Of a stretch of DNA of 5,617 nucleotides, positions 1-5,617 are shown in pieces. How positions within the stretch are numbered: the first letter of the stretch is position 1; every line of letters begins with the position of its first letter. Source of the DNA: Oscillospiraceae bacterium (GTDB lineage Bacteria; Bacillota; Clostridia; Oscillospirales; Oscillospiraceae); contig JAITGH010000019.1 of the NCBI GenBank assembly GCA_031280855.1, forward strand, positions 1 through 5,617, in the 5' to 3' direction. The notes under the pieces are model-generated. The model saw only the letters and a program-made list of their open reading frames with translations. It ran no database searches and was not told the origin of the DNA. Position numbers and translations under genes: made by a program.

Positions 1-2
1 AG

Positions 3-911
3 CTGGAGCGCACGCTTCAAGCGCTCACACTGTCCGCAGTCGCGGTAAGCCTGTACGGAGTGTACCAGTACGTCTCCGGAGCGTCGGGCGCGTCCGCGTG
101 GGTGGACTCCACGATGTTCACCGGCATCAGCACGAGGGTCTACTCGACGCTGGAGAACCCGAACGTGCTCGCGGGCTACCTGTTACTCGCGACCCCGTTC
201 GTATTCGCGCTTGCGATAACCGGCGAGGGTCAGCTGACGCGGATCTTCTACGCGCTATGCGGAGCGATACTGCTGCTGTGCATGGTACTGACGTACGCTC
301 GAGGCGGATGGCTCGGGCTGATCGTCGCGGCGGCGGTGATGCTGGTTTTCATCGACCGCAGGTTTATCTTAGTCGGAGCCGTCGGACTGGTCGCGCTGTA
401 CTTCCTCACGCCGCAGGTGATTCTCGACCGATTCCTGAGCATTGGCGACTTGAGCGACGGCTCCACGTCGTACCGCTTGACGATTTGGCTCGGAACGCTG
501 TCGATGCTGCGCGACTACTGGTACAGCGGGATCGGGCCGGGAGTCGCGGCGTTCAATCAAGTATATCCGCTTTACAGTTACAACACCGCCGTGGCGCAGC
601 ACTCGCACAACCTGTTCCTACAGATTATGTGCGACAGCGGAATCGTCGGGCTGTTAACGTTCTCCGCGCTGCTGTTCACCGCGTTCAGGCTGATCGCGGG
701 AACGATTCGGCGGCTGAACGTAACGCACGCTCGGCGACCCGCGTCGTTCTACTATCTCGCGGCCGGAGCCGCGTCGCTTTCCGGATTCCTCGTACAAGGC
801 ATGGCGGACTACTCGTTCTACAACTACCGCGTGACGTTCGTATTCTGGGCGATTCTCGGAATCGTCGCCGCCGCTTGCAGGCTTGCGATCTCAAAGGACG
901 GCGAGCGATGA
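3..911 (+). CDS. O-antigen ligase/polymerase-like membrane protein (Wzy/WaaL family), 5' end outside the window
   Basis: The frame is open from the first bases, so this is the C-terminal 302 residues of a longer gene; the GTG at 60 is only an internal valine codon. Numbering from position 3, the protein is dominated by hydrophobic stretches (about 8-22, 55-74, 83-97, 104-117, 121-135, 212-233, 250-266 and 277-293), as in a polytopic inner membrane protein. Hallmarks of the Wzy_C/O-antigen ligase family are the ENPNVLAGYL segment (51-60), YARGGW (98-103), GIGPG (176-180) and a large extracytoplasmic loop ending in HSHN (200-203), followed by a hydrophobic helix. In characterised relatives, arginines and a loop histidine serve glycan transfer from a lipid-linked donor. 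Here the protein probably polymerises the cell wall glycan or attaches it to an acceptor outside the membrane; ligase and polymerase cannot be told apart from sequence. Its stop overlaps the next start as ATGA, so it belongs to the same operon. Confidence 0.88.
   Translation: MERTLQALTLSAVAVSLYGVYQYVSGASGASAWVDSTMFTGISTRVYSTLENPNVLAGYLLLATPFVFALAITGEGQLTRIFYALCGAILLLCMVLTYARGGWLGLIVAAAVMLVFIDRRFILVGAVGLVALYFLTPQVILDRFLSIGDLSDGSTSYRLTIWLGTLSMLRDYWYSGIGPGVAAFNQVYPLYSYNTAVAQHSHNLFLQIMCDSGIVGLLTFSALLFTAFRLIAGTIRRLNVTHARRPASFYYLAAGAASLSGFLVQGMADYSFYNYRVTFVFWAILGIVAAACRLAISKDGER
894..898 (+). promoter_or_regulatory. Ribosome binding site AAGGA for the GT4 gene
   Basis: AAGGA lies 9 bases before the ATG at 908 and inside the 3' end of the preceding membrane-protein gene. 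It supports 908 as the start, although the same frame is open as far back as position 98. Confidence 0.7.
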
Positions 912-1978
912 AGATACTCAACGTAATCACGGACAGCAACATCGGCGGCGCCGGAATCGTCCTGATCAACTACCTGCGCTATGCGAATCGCGGCGGCGCG
1001 GAGCATTGCGTCGTAATGCCGCGTGATTCGCTGCTGAAGCCGCGAATCGACGCGCTCGGCGTTCGAGTCGTCGAGCTTGACGGGATCGCGGAGCGCTCGT
1101 TCTCTATCGCGGCAATCTCCGCGTTCTCACGCCTGCTGTCGGAGGAGCGTCCCGACGTCGTGCATACTCACGGATGCCTGAGCGCTCGGCTTGCCGCGAA
1201 GCTGCTGCGCCCGTTCTCCCGCAGAGCGCCGTATATCGTGTTCACGCGGCACTGCATAGGAGAGCGCGGCATGAAGCTGTCCGGCGCGATCAATAACGCG
1301 CTGGCGGATCGCATTATCGCGATCTCTGACGCCGCTCGTGACGAGCTGCTCGCAATGGGCGTAAAGCCCGGCAAGATTGAGACGATGTACAACGGCTCGC
1401 CGCCGCTTACCGCGCTTAGCGAATCGGAGAAGCGCAGCGTACGAGCCGCGCACAAACTTGAGGGCTTCACCGTTGCGATAGTCGGGCGGCTCGAGCCTGT
1501 CAAGGGTCATGCGTACGTGCTGGAGTCCGCCGCTCAACTTCCGCACGTGCGTTTCCTAATCGCCGGGACAGGCTCGCTGGAGGATCAGCTTCGCAGCTCC
1601 GCTCCGCCGAACTGCGTGTTCACGGGCTTCATCAGCGACGTCGCGCACGTGCTGTCAGTCTGCGACGTTCAATTGAACGCGTCGACGTACTCCGAGACGT
1701 CGAGCCTTTCGATAATCGAGGGCTACTCGCTGGGCGTACCCGCGATTGCGACCGACGTCGGCGGCAATCCCTCAATCGTACTTGACGGCGAAAGCGGACT
1801 CATCGTACCGCCATACGACTCGACGGCTATCGCGGACGCGATTCGCACGCTCGAGCGCGACCGCGCACTACTGCGCCGCATGAGCGACCGCGCACTCGAG
1901 CTCTACCGTTCTCGCTTCACCGCTGAAGCGATGGCCTCGCGAATTGACTCAGTATACAAGGAGATAATGACACGATGA
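908..1978 (+). CDS. GT4 family glycosyltransferase (GT-B fold)
   Basis: This 356-residue protein has the usual length of a stand-alone GT4 retaining glycosyltransferase. The N-terminal acceptor-side domain starts with MKILNVITDSNIGGAG (1-16), with the glycine-rich loop typical of GT4 enzymes, and has a PDVVHTHG strand (82-89). The C-terminal nucleotide-sugar domain has GRLEPVKGH (193-201), FLIAGTGSLE (216-225) and an intact E-x7-E motif with Glu263 and Glu271, followed by GVPAIATDVGGNPSIV (276-291). It should add a sugar from a nucleotide donor to a lipid-linked glycan on the cytoplasmic side of the membrane; donor and acceptor cannot be read from sequence. The start at 908 is chosen because it follows AAGGA, overlaps the previous stop as ATGA, and begins exactly at the family's N-terminal strand. 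An upstream extension would give a low-complexity arginine-rich tail that matches nothing. It overlaps the next gene by 4 bases. Confidence 0.93.
   Translation: MKILNVITDSNIGGAGIVLINYLRYANRGGAEHCVVMPRDSLLKPRIDALGVRVVELDGIAERSFSIAAISAFSRLLSEERPDVVHTHGCLSARLAAKLLRPFSRRAPYIVFTRHCIGERGMKLSGAINNALADRIIAISDAARDELLAMGVKPGKIETMYNGSPPLTALSESEKRSVRAAHKLEGFTVAIVGRLEPVKGHAYVLESAAQLPHVRFLIAGTGSLEDQLRSSAPPNCVFTGFISDVAHVLSVCDVQLNASTYSETSSLSIIEGYSLGVPAIATDVGGNPSIVLDGESGLIVPPYDSTAIADAIRTLERDRALLRRMSDRALELYRSRFTAEAMASRIDSVYKEIMTR
1958..1965 (+). promoter_or_regulatory. Strong ribosome binding site AAGGAGAT for the first DUF4330 gene
   Basis: This near-perfect Shine-Dalgarno sequence lies within the last codons of the GT4 gene, 9 bases before the ATG at 1975. 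The nearer ATG at 1967 is in the GT4 frame and is followed two codons later by the GT4 stop, so it is not a new start. The site suggests that the DUF4330 gene is well translated in its own right. Confidence 0.8.
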
Positions 1979-2445
1979 AGAAATGGCGATTGAACCTCTT
2001 CGACTTAGCGGTAATCGTGCTGGCGATCGCTGCGGGAGCGGCGTTTCTGTACTTGCAGCGCGGCGCGGGCGTAGTCACGGGCTCGACCTCCGGCACTACG
2101 GTGCGGTACGTTATCGAGATTACGAATCTGCCTAAGGAAGCGGCAGGCAAGATCAAAGTCGGCGACAGCGTCACCGATAAAGTGGAGAAGCACGCGTTAG
2201 GGCGAGTTATAGACTTCGAGATCGTCGATTACAAGGTCTCGACACGGGACTTGACCACCGGCGACTATCGGCTTCGAGCCGTGCCGGAACGCTTTACGGC
2301 GTTACTGACGCTCGAATCGCCCGCTGCGGAAAGCGCGACTAACATCACGATTGACGGCGCGTTCGTCGTACGGTGCGGGACAGAGGTCTCCGCGCTCGGA
2401 CCCGGTTACGGCGGCGTAGGCTACATCGTCAAGATCGAGAGGTAA
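1975..2445 (+). CDS. DUF4330 family membrane-anchored protein, first copy
   Basis: This 156-residue protein has a short basic N-terminus (MKKWR), an LFDLAVIVLAIAAGAAFLYL transmembrane segment (8-27) and a mostly beta-rich remainder that should lie outside the membrane. After a glycine/serine/threonine linker (about 31-42) come VRYVIEITNLP (43-53) and KVGDSVTD (61-68). The order of a membrane anchor with an LFDLAV-type start, a VxYxxxI strand and a VGDxV motif is that of DUF4330 proteins, which occur beside cell wall polysaccharide genes in Firmicutes and cyanobacteria. No biochemical role is established for the family. It begins inside the end of the GT4 gene (ATGA overlap) and ends 2 bases before a second DUF4330 gene, which points to a joint role in glycan export or assembly. 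That role is inference. The family call rests on remembered sequence pattern, not a search. Confidence 0.8.
   Translation: MKKWRLNLFDLAVIVLAIAAGAAFLYLQRGAGVVTGSTSGTTVRYVIEITNLPKEAAGKIKVGDSVTDKVEKHALGRVIDFEIVDYKVSTRDLTTGDYRLRAVPERFTALLTLESPAAESATNITIDGAFVVRCGTEVSALGPGYGGVGYIVKIER
2437..2442 (+). promoter_or_regulatory. Ribosome binding site GAGAGG for the second DUF4330 gene
   Basis: GAGAGG lies 5 bases before the ATG at 2448 and overlaps the last codons of the first DUF4330 gene. It selects 2448 over the longer open frame that begins at 2373 inside the preceding gene. Confidence 0.65.
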
Positions 2446-2447
2446 GC

Positions 2448-2945
2448 ATGGAAAGAAAGAAACGCATAATCGACGAGCGCGGCCGCCTGTTCGGCAAGCT
2501 CAGCGTAATCGACCTTGCGGTCGTCGTAATCGTTATCGCTATGGCGGTCGCGTACTACGTCAAGACGAACTCCGGCGCGGAGACTCGCACGACTTCAATG
2601 ACCGACGTCACGTATAACCTGACGATTCGAGAGGTGCGTCAAGGCACGGTGGATCTGGTGCGCCCCGGCGACAAGGTTTACGATGAGCACGGCGTGAACC
2701 TTGGCGAGGTTACCGGGCTGACCGTCGCGCCGGCGGCGATCAAGTCGACGCTGGTCGACGGCAGCTACGTCAACGCGGGTTCAGAAGGCAAGTTCGACCT
2801 AACGCTTACGCTGGTCGTCGGATGCGCGATCGCCGACGGTCATATCTACGCGGACCGCAAGACGGAGCTCACCGTAGGCGGCGTTATCCCGGTCGTCACG
2901 AAGTACGTGAAGACGTCGGCGCACGTTACGGACATCCTTAACTGA
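2448..2945 (+). CDS. DUF4330 family membrane-anchored protein, second copy
   Basis: This 165-residue protein is more typical of DUF4330 than its neighbour. A charged N-terminus contains ERGRLFGKLSVIDLAV (10-25), the recurrent start of this family, and runs into a transmembrane segment at about 19-38. The extracytoplasmic part has VTYNLTIREVR (54-64), VRPGDKVYDEHGVNLGEV (71-88), FDLTLTLVV (116-124) and a C-terminal VGGVIPVVTKYV stretch (143-154). It aligns with the first copy over the anchor, the VxYxxxI strand, the GDxVxD loop and the LTL strand, so the two look like diverged tandem duplicates. The function is unknown; the location suggests a membrane-surface accessory factor for the cell wall glycan. 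The start at 2448 fits the GAGAGG site and places the family's charged lead directly at the N-terminus. The gene ends 4 bases before the csaB fusion. Confidence 0.85.
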   Translation: MERKKRIIDERGRLFGKLSVIDLAVVVIVIAMAVAYYVKTNSGAETRTTSMTDVTYNLTIREVRQGTVDLVRPGDKVYDEHGVNLGEVTGLTVAPAAIKSTLVDGSYVNAGSEGKFDLTLTLVVGCAIADGHIYADRKTELTVGGVIPVVTKYVKTSAHVTDILN

Positions 2946-2949
2946 GCGC

Positions 2950-5118
2950 ATGAAGATACTGATGACGACGATGGCGCTCGACCTCGGCGGTGCGGAGACT
3001 CACATCGTGGAACTTGCGAAGGAACTGGTGCGGCGCGGTCACTCCGTCGCGGTCGCGTCTAACGGCGGCAGGTACGTTGAAACGCTGGAGTCATTCGGCG
3101 TACGGCACTACTCCGTCCCGATGCACCGGCGCAGTCCCGCGTGCATGGCAATCTCCGCGTTCAAGCTTGTCGGAATCATACGGCGAGAGCGTCCCGACCT
3201 CGTACACTCTCATGCTCGTATACCCGCGATGATCAGCGGACTGGTATGCGCGTTGGCTCGCGTGCCGATGGTGACGACGACGCACTACGCGTTCGAGGTC
3301 AACGGAATCCTGCGCAAGTTCTCTAACTGGGGACGAAAGTCGCTGGTCGTATCGCAGGATCTCAAGGACTATCTAATGCGCGAGTACGACATGCCGGAGG
3401 ACAGCATTTTCCCGACAGTCAACGGGATCGACACGGAGCGATTCCGCCGTAACCCCGAAGCCCGCGACGCCGTACGGCGCGAATACGGGCTCGCCCGTGA
3501 CGCGGTAGTCGTCTCGCACATCAGCCGACTGGATCCGGAACCCGCGATCGGCGCGGACGCGCTGATTCGAGCGGTTCCCGCAATCTTCAAGTTCGAGCCT
3601 CGCGCTCGGTTCCTCATCGTCGGCGGCGGCTCGGAGCTTTCGCGCCTGACCGCGCTTGCAGACGAGGTAAACGCGAAGGTCGGCGCGGACGCGGTTACGA
3701 TTTGCGGCGTGAGGCTTGACGCGGAGCGCATACTCGCGGCCAGCGATCTGTTCGTTGGGATCTCGCGCTCCGCGCTTGAGGCGCTAAGCGCCGAGTTACC
3801 GGTAGTACTTGCGGGCGGGCTGGGGTATCTCGGCATAATGCGCGAGGAGGTGCTGGACGACTGCGTCGCGACGAATTTCACGTGCCGAGGCTTCGAGAAG
3901 CCCGCGCCGGAACTGATCGCAGACGACGTCGTGACGCTCTTGCAACGCGGCTCCCCCAAGTTCGACGGGCGAAGCCTGATCATGGAGCGTTACTCCGTCG
4001 GCATAACCGCCGACACCGCGCTTCGGGCGTACCGCGCCGCGCTCAAGAAGCGTTACGGAGTCGCGCTTTGCGGCGCGTACGGCATGGGCAACGTCGGCGA
4101 TGAGGCGATACTCTCGTCTATCCTCGCGGAGATCCGCGAGGTTGACCCGGACGTGCCCGTCTGGGTATTCTCCAAGCGCCCCAAGTCGACCGCTCAACTC
4201 CACCACGTGCGCTCGGCGCACACGTTCAACATCTGCTCGTTCTTCGCGATTATGGGACGGGTAAGCGTGTACTTGAACGGCGGCGGGAACTTGATCCAAG
4301 ACGATACCAGCCGCCGCTCGCTATGGTTCTACTTGTACACACTGCTGGCGGCGCGGATGCGCGGGGCGAAGACGCTGATGTACGGCTGCGGAATCGGACC
4401 CGTGAACTATCGCTTCGACCGTTGGGCGGCGGGACGCGTGATCAACGCGTGCGCGGACGCGATAACGCTCCGCGAGGACGGCTCCGCGCTGGAGCTTCAG
4501 GAACTCGGCGTTACGAGACCGCTCGTACGGCTCAGCGCGGATCCGGTGCTTGCGCTTGAACCCGCAGACGACGCGGCGGTCGACGCGGAGCTGACCGCGC
4601 AGGGGCTCGACCCAAACGGTCGGTACGCGTGCTTCGCGCTCCGCCCGTGGCGCGGGGTAGACGCGGCGCTCGAGGCGTTCAAACTCGCGGCAAGCTACGT
4701 GCGGGAGCGTTACGGGTTTACGCCGCTATTCTTCCCCGTAGACGGCGGCAGGGACGCGGAGATAAACGAAGTCGCGGCAGCGCGATGCTCCGCCGTAAGC
4801 CTGCGAGAGATCACGGATCCGAAGCTGGCAATCGGGGTACTCGGGCGAATGCGGCTGATGGTCTCCATGCGGCTTCACGGACTGATCTTCGGCGCGAACC
4901 AAGCCGTGCCGCTTGTAGGAGTGGCGTACGAGCCTAAAGTCACACAGTTCATGCGCTACATCGGGCTGGACGATTGCATCGACCTCGGCGCGGTAACCTC
5001 GGCCGCGCTGACGGCTGCGATCGACTCCGCGCTCTCGCGCCCGCGCAACTCGAGCGACTCCGCCCGCGCCAGTGAGCGCGTCAACGTTGCGACCCTGCGT
5101 GAGATCCTCGAACAGTAG
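2950..5118 (+). CDS. csaB: Fusion protein: GT4-like glycosyltransferase domain plus CsaB polysaccharide pyruvyl transferase
   Basis: At 722 residues this is about twice the length of a usual CsaB. Residues 1-365 form a GT4-like GT-B unit: LDLGGAETHIVELA (10-23), PDLVHSHARIPA (82-93), TVNGIDTERF (156-165), ISRLDP (191-196), FLIVGGGSEL (221-230) and SRSALEALSAELPVVLAGG (272-290). The second glutamate of the E-x7-E motif is Glu277, but position 269 is valine, so the first is missing. Residues from about 369 form CsaB (polysaccharide pyruvyl transferase family): GAYGMGNVGDEAIL (375-388), LNGGGNLIQDDTSRRS (442-457), GCGIGP (479-484), SADPVLAL (529-536), and SMRLHGLIFGANQAVPLVGV (639-658) followed by EPKVTQF (661-667). 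CsaB transfers the enolpyruvyl group of phosphoenolpyruvate to an N-acetylhexosamine of the secondary cell wall polymer. The resulting ketal is the ligand of SLH domains. The protein is probably cytoplasmic or membrane-associated. The start at 2950 gives the canonical MKILMTT strand; only a weak TGAG precedes it, so translation probably depends on coupling to the gene 4 bases upstream. Confidence 0.92.
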   Translation: MKILMTTMALDLGGAETHIVELAKELVRRGHSVAVASNGGRYVETLESFGVRHYSVPMHRRSPACMAISAFKLVGIIRRERPDLVHSHARIPAMISGLVCALARVPMVTTTHYAFEVNGILRKFSNWGRKSLVVSQDLKDYLMREYDMPEDSIFPTVNGIDTERFRRNPEARDAVRREYGLARDAVVVSHISRLDPEPAIGADALIRAVPAIFKFEPRARFLIVGGGSELSRLTALADEVNAKVGADAVTICGVRLDAERILAASDLFVGISRSALEALSAELPVVLAGGLGYLGIMREEVLDDCVATNFTCRGFEKPAPELIADDVVTLLQRGSPKFDGRSLIMERYSVGITADTALRAYRAALKKRYGVALCGAYGMGNVGDEAILSSILAEIREVDPDVPVWVFSKRPKSTAQLHHVRSAHTFNICSFFAIMGRVSVYLNGGGNLIQDDTSRRSLWFYLYTLLAARMRGAKTLMYGCGIGPVNYRFDRWAAGRVINACADAITLREDGSALELQELGVTRPLVRLSADPVLALEPADDAAVDAELTAQGLDPNGRYACFALRPWRGVDAALEAFKLAASYVRERYGFTPLFFPVDGGRDAEINEVAAARCSAVSLREITDPKLAIGVLGRMRLMVSMRLHGLIFGANQAVPLVGVAYEPKVTQFMRYIGLDDCIDLGAVTSAALTAAIDSALSRPRNSSDSARASERVNVATLREILEQ

Positions 5119-5217
5119 GCTCCGGTGGTACGGTCTGACAATGTGCTGAGCCGACGATGACAGGGACGCAAACTGTCGAGTGCTATTTGAGTTTACAGCA
5201 AGAGAGAGGGTGACAAC
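5119..5217 (+). other. Intergenic gap after the operon, no clear terminator
   Basis: This is the only real gap between genes in the window. GGCTC at 5118-5122 can pair with GAGCC at 5148-5152, but the loop is 25 bases and no T-run follows. A small perfect inverted repeat, GACAG (5159-5163) and CTGTC (5173-5177) with a 9-base loop, is also not followed by a T-run. For a promoter of the next gene, ATGACA (5157-5162) and TGCTAT (5181-5186) are an 18-base-spaced candidate pair, but the second hexamer matches the consensus poorly. Nothing here is strong enough to call separately. Confidence 0.4.
5204..5210 (+). promoter_or_regulatory. Ribosome binding site GAGAGGG for the kinase-family gene
   Basis: GAGAGGG sits in a purine-rich run, 7 bases before the ATG at 5218. 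It supports that start and shows that the fragment is the genuine 5' end of a gene. Confidence 0.65.
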
Positions 5218-5410
5218 ATGCACGACATACCGCAATATGCGACATTCACACGCATCGAGCCGCTGAACAAGGGTTGGTCGAGCGACAAGAAGTACCGCGT
5301 TGAGACCTCCGACGGTCAGCGTCTGCTTTTGCGTGTCGCGCACGTCACGGAGCATGACCGCAAACGTGCTGAGTTCGACATGCTGAAACGCGTTGCGGAG
5401 CTTGACATTC
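5218..5410 (+). pseudogene. Aminoglycoside phosphotransferase family gene, 5' fragment cut by an insertion sequence
   Basis: About 64 codons match the N-terminal lobe of aminoglycoside phosphotransferase (APH)-family kinases. They include IPQYATFTRIEPLNKGWSSD (4-23), whose KGWSSDKKYRV stretch is the nucleotide-binding loop region, then RLLLRVA (35-41) and DRKRAEFDMLKRVAELDI (47-64). Members of the family normally run to roughly 260-300 residues and carry the catalytic HGD and Mg-binding Asp motifs in the C-terminal lobe; neither is present. After codon 64 the frame enters the insertion sequence and reads about 30 unrelated residues to a stop at 5503-5505. The product cannot be an active kinase. 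Whether the original enzyme modified an antibiotic cannot be said, because many APH-fold proteins act on other small molecules. The remaining part may lie beyond the element, outside the window. The fragment has its own ribosome binding site and is separate from the glycan operon. Confidence 0.75.
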
Positions 5411-5435
5411 GGTTCATCCGCGAAAGTGCGTATGG
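5411..5435. repeat. Putative outer terminal inverted repeat of the insertion sequence
   Basis: GGTTCATCCGCGAAAGTGCG begins where the kinase gene stops and, read on the minus strand, contains the last transposase codons and the stop. Its role as a terminal repeat is inferred from its place and its GG start. The inner limit is arbitrary, because the matching repeat is not in the window. Confidence 0.4.
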
Positions 5436-5617
5436 CTCTCAGCTCGGCACACGACTTTTACGCGCAGGAGATCGATTTTGGCTCGACCGTACATATCACG
5501 TTTAATCTTTTTGATACGGTTATTCGCGCCTTCAACAAAGCCGTTGCTGAGCGGCGACGTGACGGAGTTTCTCACAGCGTCAAGATCGGAGCTCAGCCCT
5601 GAAGCAAACGATTTCAG
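5414..5617 (-). CDS. ISL3 family DDE transposase, C-terminal 67 residues
   Basis: The frame enters from beyond the window end and stops at TGA (5416-5414). The visible residues contain SPLSNGFVEGANNRIKKIKR (21-40), then DMYGRAKIDLLRVKVV (41-56). SNGxxEGxNNxIKxIKR followed by a G-R-A-K/L-L-R stretch is the signature end of DDE transposases of the ISL3 family. The glutamate at 29 of the visible part should be the third acidic residue of the catalytic triad. Most of the protein, including the DNA-binding domain and both aspartates, lies outside the window, so whether the copy is intact is unknown. No stop or frameshift is seen in the visible part. Its reading frame ends 3 bases from the inferred element edge, so the last residues (about 57-67, rich in His, Arg and Ser) would be encoded by the terminal repeat. 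The gene converges on the kinase fragment. Confidence 0.85.
   Translation of the reverse strand: MKSFASGLSSDLDAVRNSVTSPLSNGFVEGANNRIKKIKRDMYGRAKIDLLRVKVVCRAESHTHFRG

Larger units (their letters stand above)
5411..5617 (-). mobile_element. Insertion sequence of the ISL3 type, transposase-3' end only
   Basis: From about 5411 to the window end the plus-strand kinase similarity stops and the minus strand encodes a transposase C-terminus. The boundary is placed at 5410/5411, where the family-like LDI of the kinase ends and GGTTCATCCGC begins. ISL3 elements typically start with GG and leave 8-base target duplications, which here would be 5403-5410 (TGACATTC). The opposite end is outside the window, so neither the inverted repeat nor the duplication can be confirmed. 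Confidence 0.75.

Noticed and set aside
98..907. A long open frame upstream of and in frame with the GT4 gene, overlapping the whole O-antigen ligase-like gene in another frame.
   Set aside because: The predicted extension is arginine-rich and without domain character, whereas the overlapping frame has clear Wzy/WaaL motifs. The GT4 family N-terminus begins at 908 with a ribosome binding site, so the extension is a by-product of GC-rich codon use.
3369..4299. Two long minus-strand frames opposite the fusion gene (204 and 167 codons).
   Set aside because: Both are compositionally biased and are explained by the codon pattern of the plus-strand gene.
5118..5152. GGCTC/GAGCC hairpin right after the csaB stop as an intrinsic terminator.
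   Set aside because: The 25-base loop and the lack of a following T-run make it a poor terminator.
4726..5355. A 209-codon open frame on the minus strand.
   Set aside because: It lies opposite the well-supported CsaB domain, the gap and the kinase start, and shows no recognisable motif or ribosome binding site. It is a shadow.
5393..5602. A 69-codon plus-strand frame at the window end.
   Set aside because: It starts inside the kinase fragment in the wrong frame and runs antisense through the transposase, whose minus-strand motifs are convincing.
1..5617. CRISPR arrays, tRNA or rRNA genes and riboswitches.
   Set aside because: No regularly spaced repeats, cloverleaf-like segments or conserved rRNA stretches were seen, and coding sequence fills nearly all of the window.

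Overview
The window looks like a chromosomal segment of a moderately GC-rich (about 60% by eye) Gram-positive-lineage bacterium, probably an uncultured Clostridia or other Firmicutes. Three things point this way: a CsaB-type polysaccharide pyruvyl transferase, which in Firmicutes modifies the secondary cell wall polymer that holds SLH-domain proteins; two DUF4330 proteins beside it; and strong AAGGAG-type ribosome binding sites. The taxon is an inference, because there is no rRNA or housekeeping marker.

Positions 3-5118 hold one tightly packed plus-strand operon. In order it contains the 3' part of an O-antigen ligase/polymerase-like membrane protein, a GT4 glycosyltransferase (908-1978), two adjacent DUF4330 membrane-anchored proteins (1975-2445 and 2448-2945), and a 722-residue protein in which a GT4-like domain is fused to CsaB (2950-5118). 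The genes overlap by ATGA (twice) or lie 2-4 bases apart, so co-transcription and translational coupling are very likely. A reasonable model is that the two glycosyltransferase units build a cell wall glycan on the cytoplasmic face and CsaB adds a pyruvate ketal from phosphoenolpyruvate. The multi-pass Wzy/WaaL-like protein would then polymerise or attach the chain outside the membrane. The DUF4330 pair would act at the outer face of the membrane in an unknown role. No flippase, SLH protein or polyisoprenyl-phosphate transferase is visible here.

Positions 5119-5217 are a 99-base gap without a convincing terminator. After it comes the first part (about 64 codons) of an aminoglycoside-phosphotransferase-family kinase gene. 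That gene is broken at about 5410/5411 by the edge of an insertion sequence. The rest of the window (5411-5617) is the end of this element and encodes, on the minus strand, the last 67 residues of an ISL3-type DDE transposase including its third catalytic acidic residue.

The points most worth a second look are the GT4::CsaB fusion with a degenerate GT4 catalytic motif, the tandem DUF4330 genes in a pyruvylation operon, the very low number of GGCC sites, and the IS disruption of the kinase gene.
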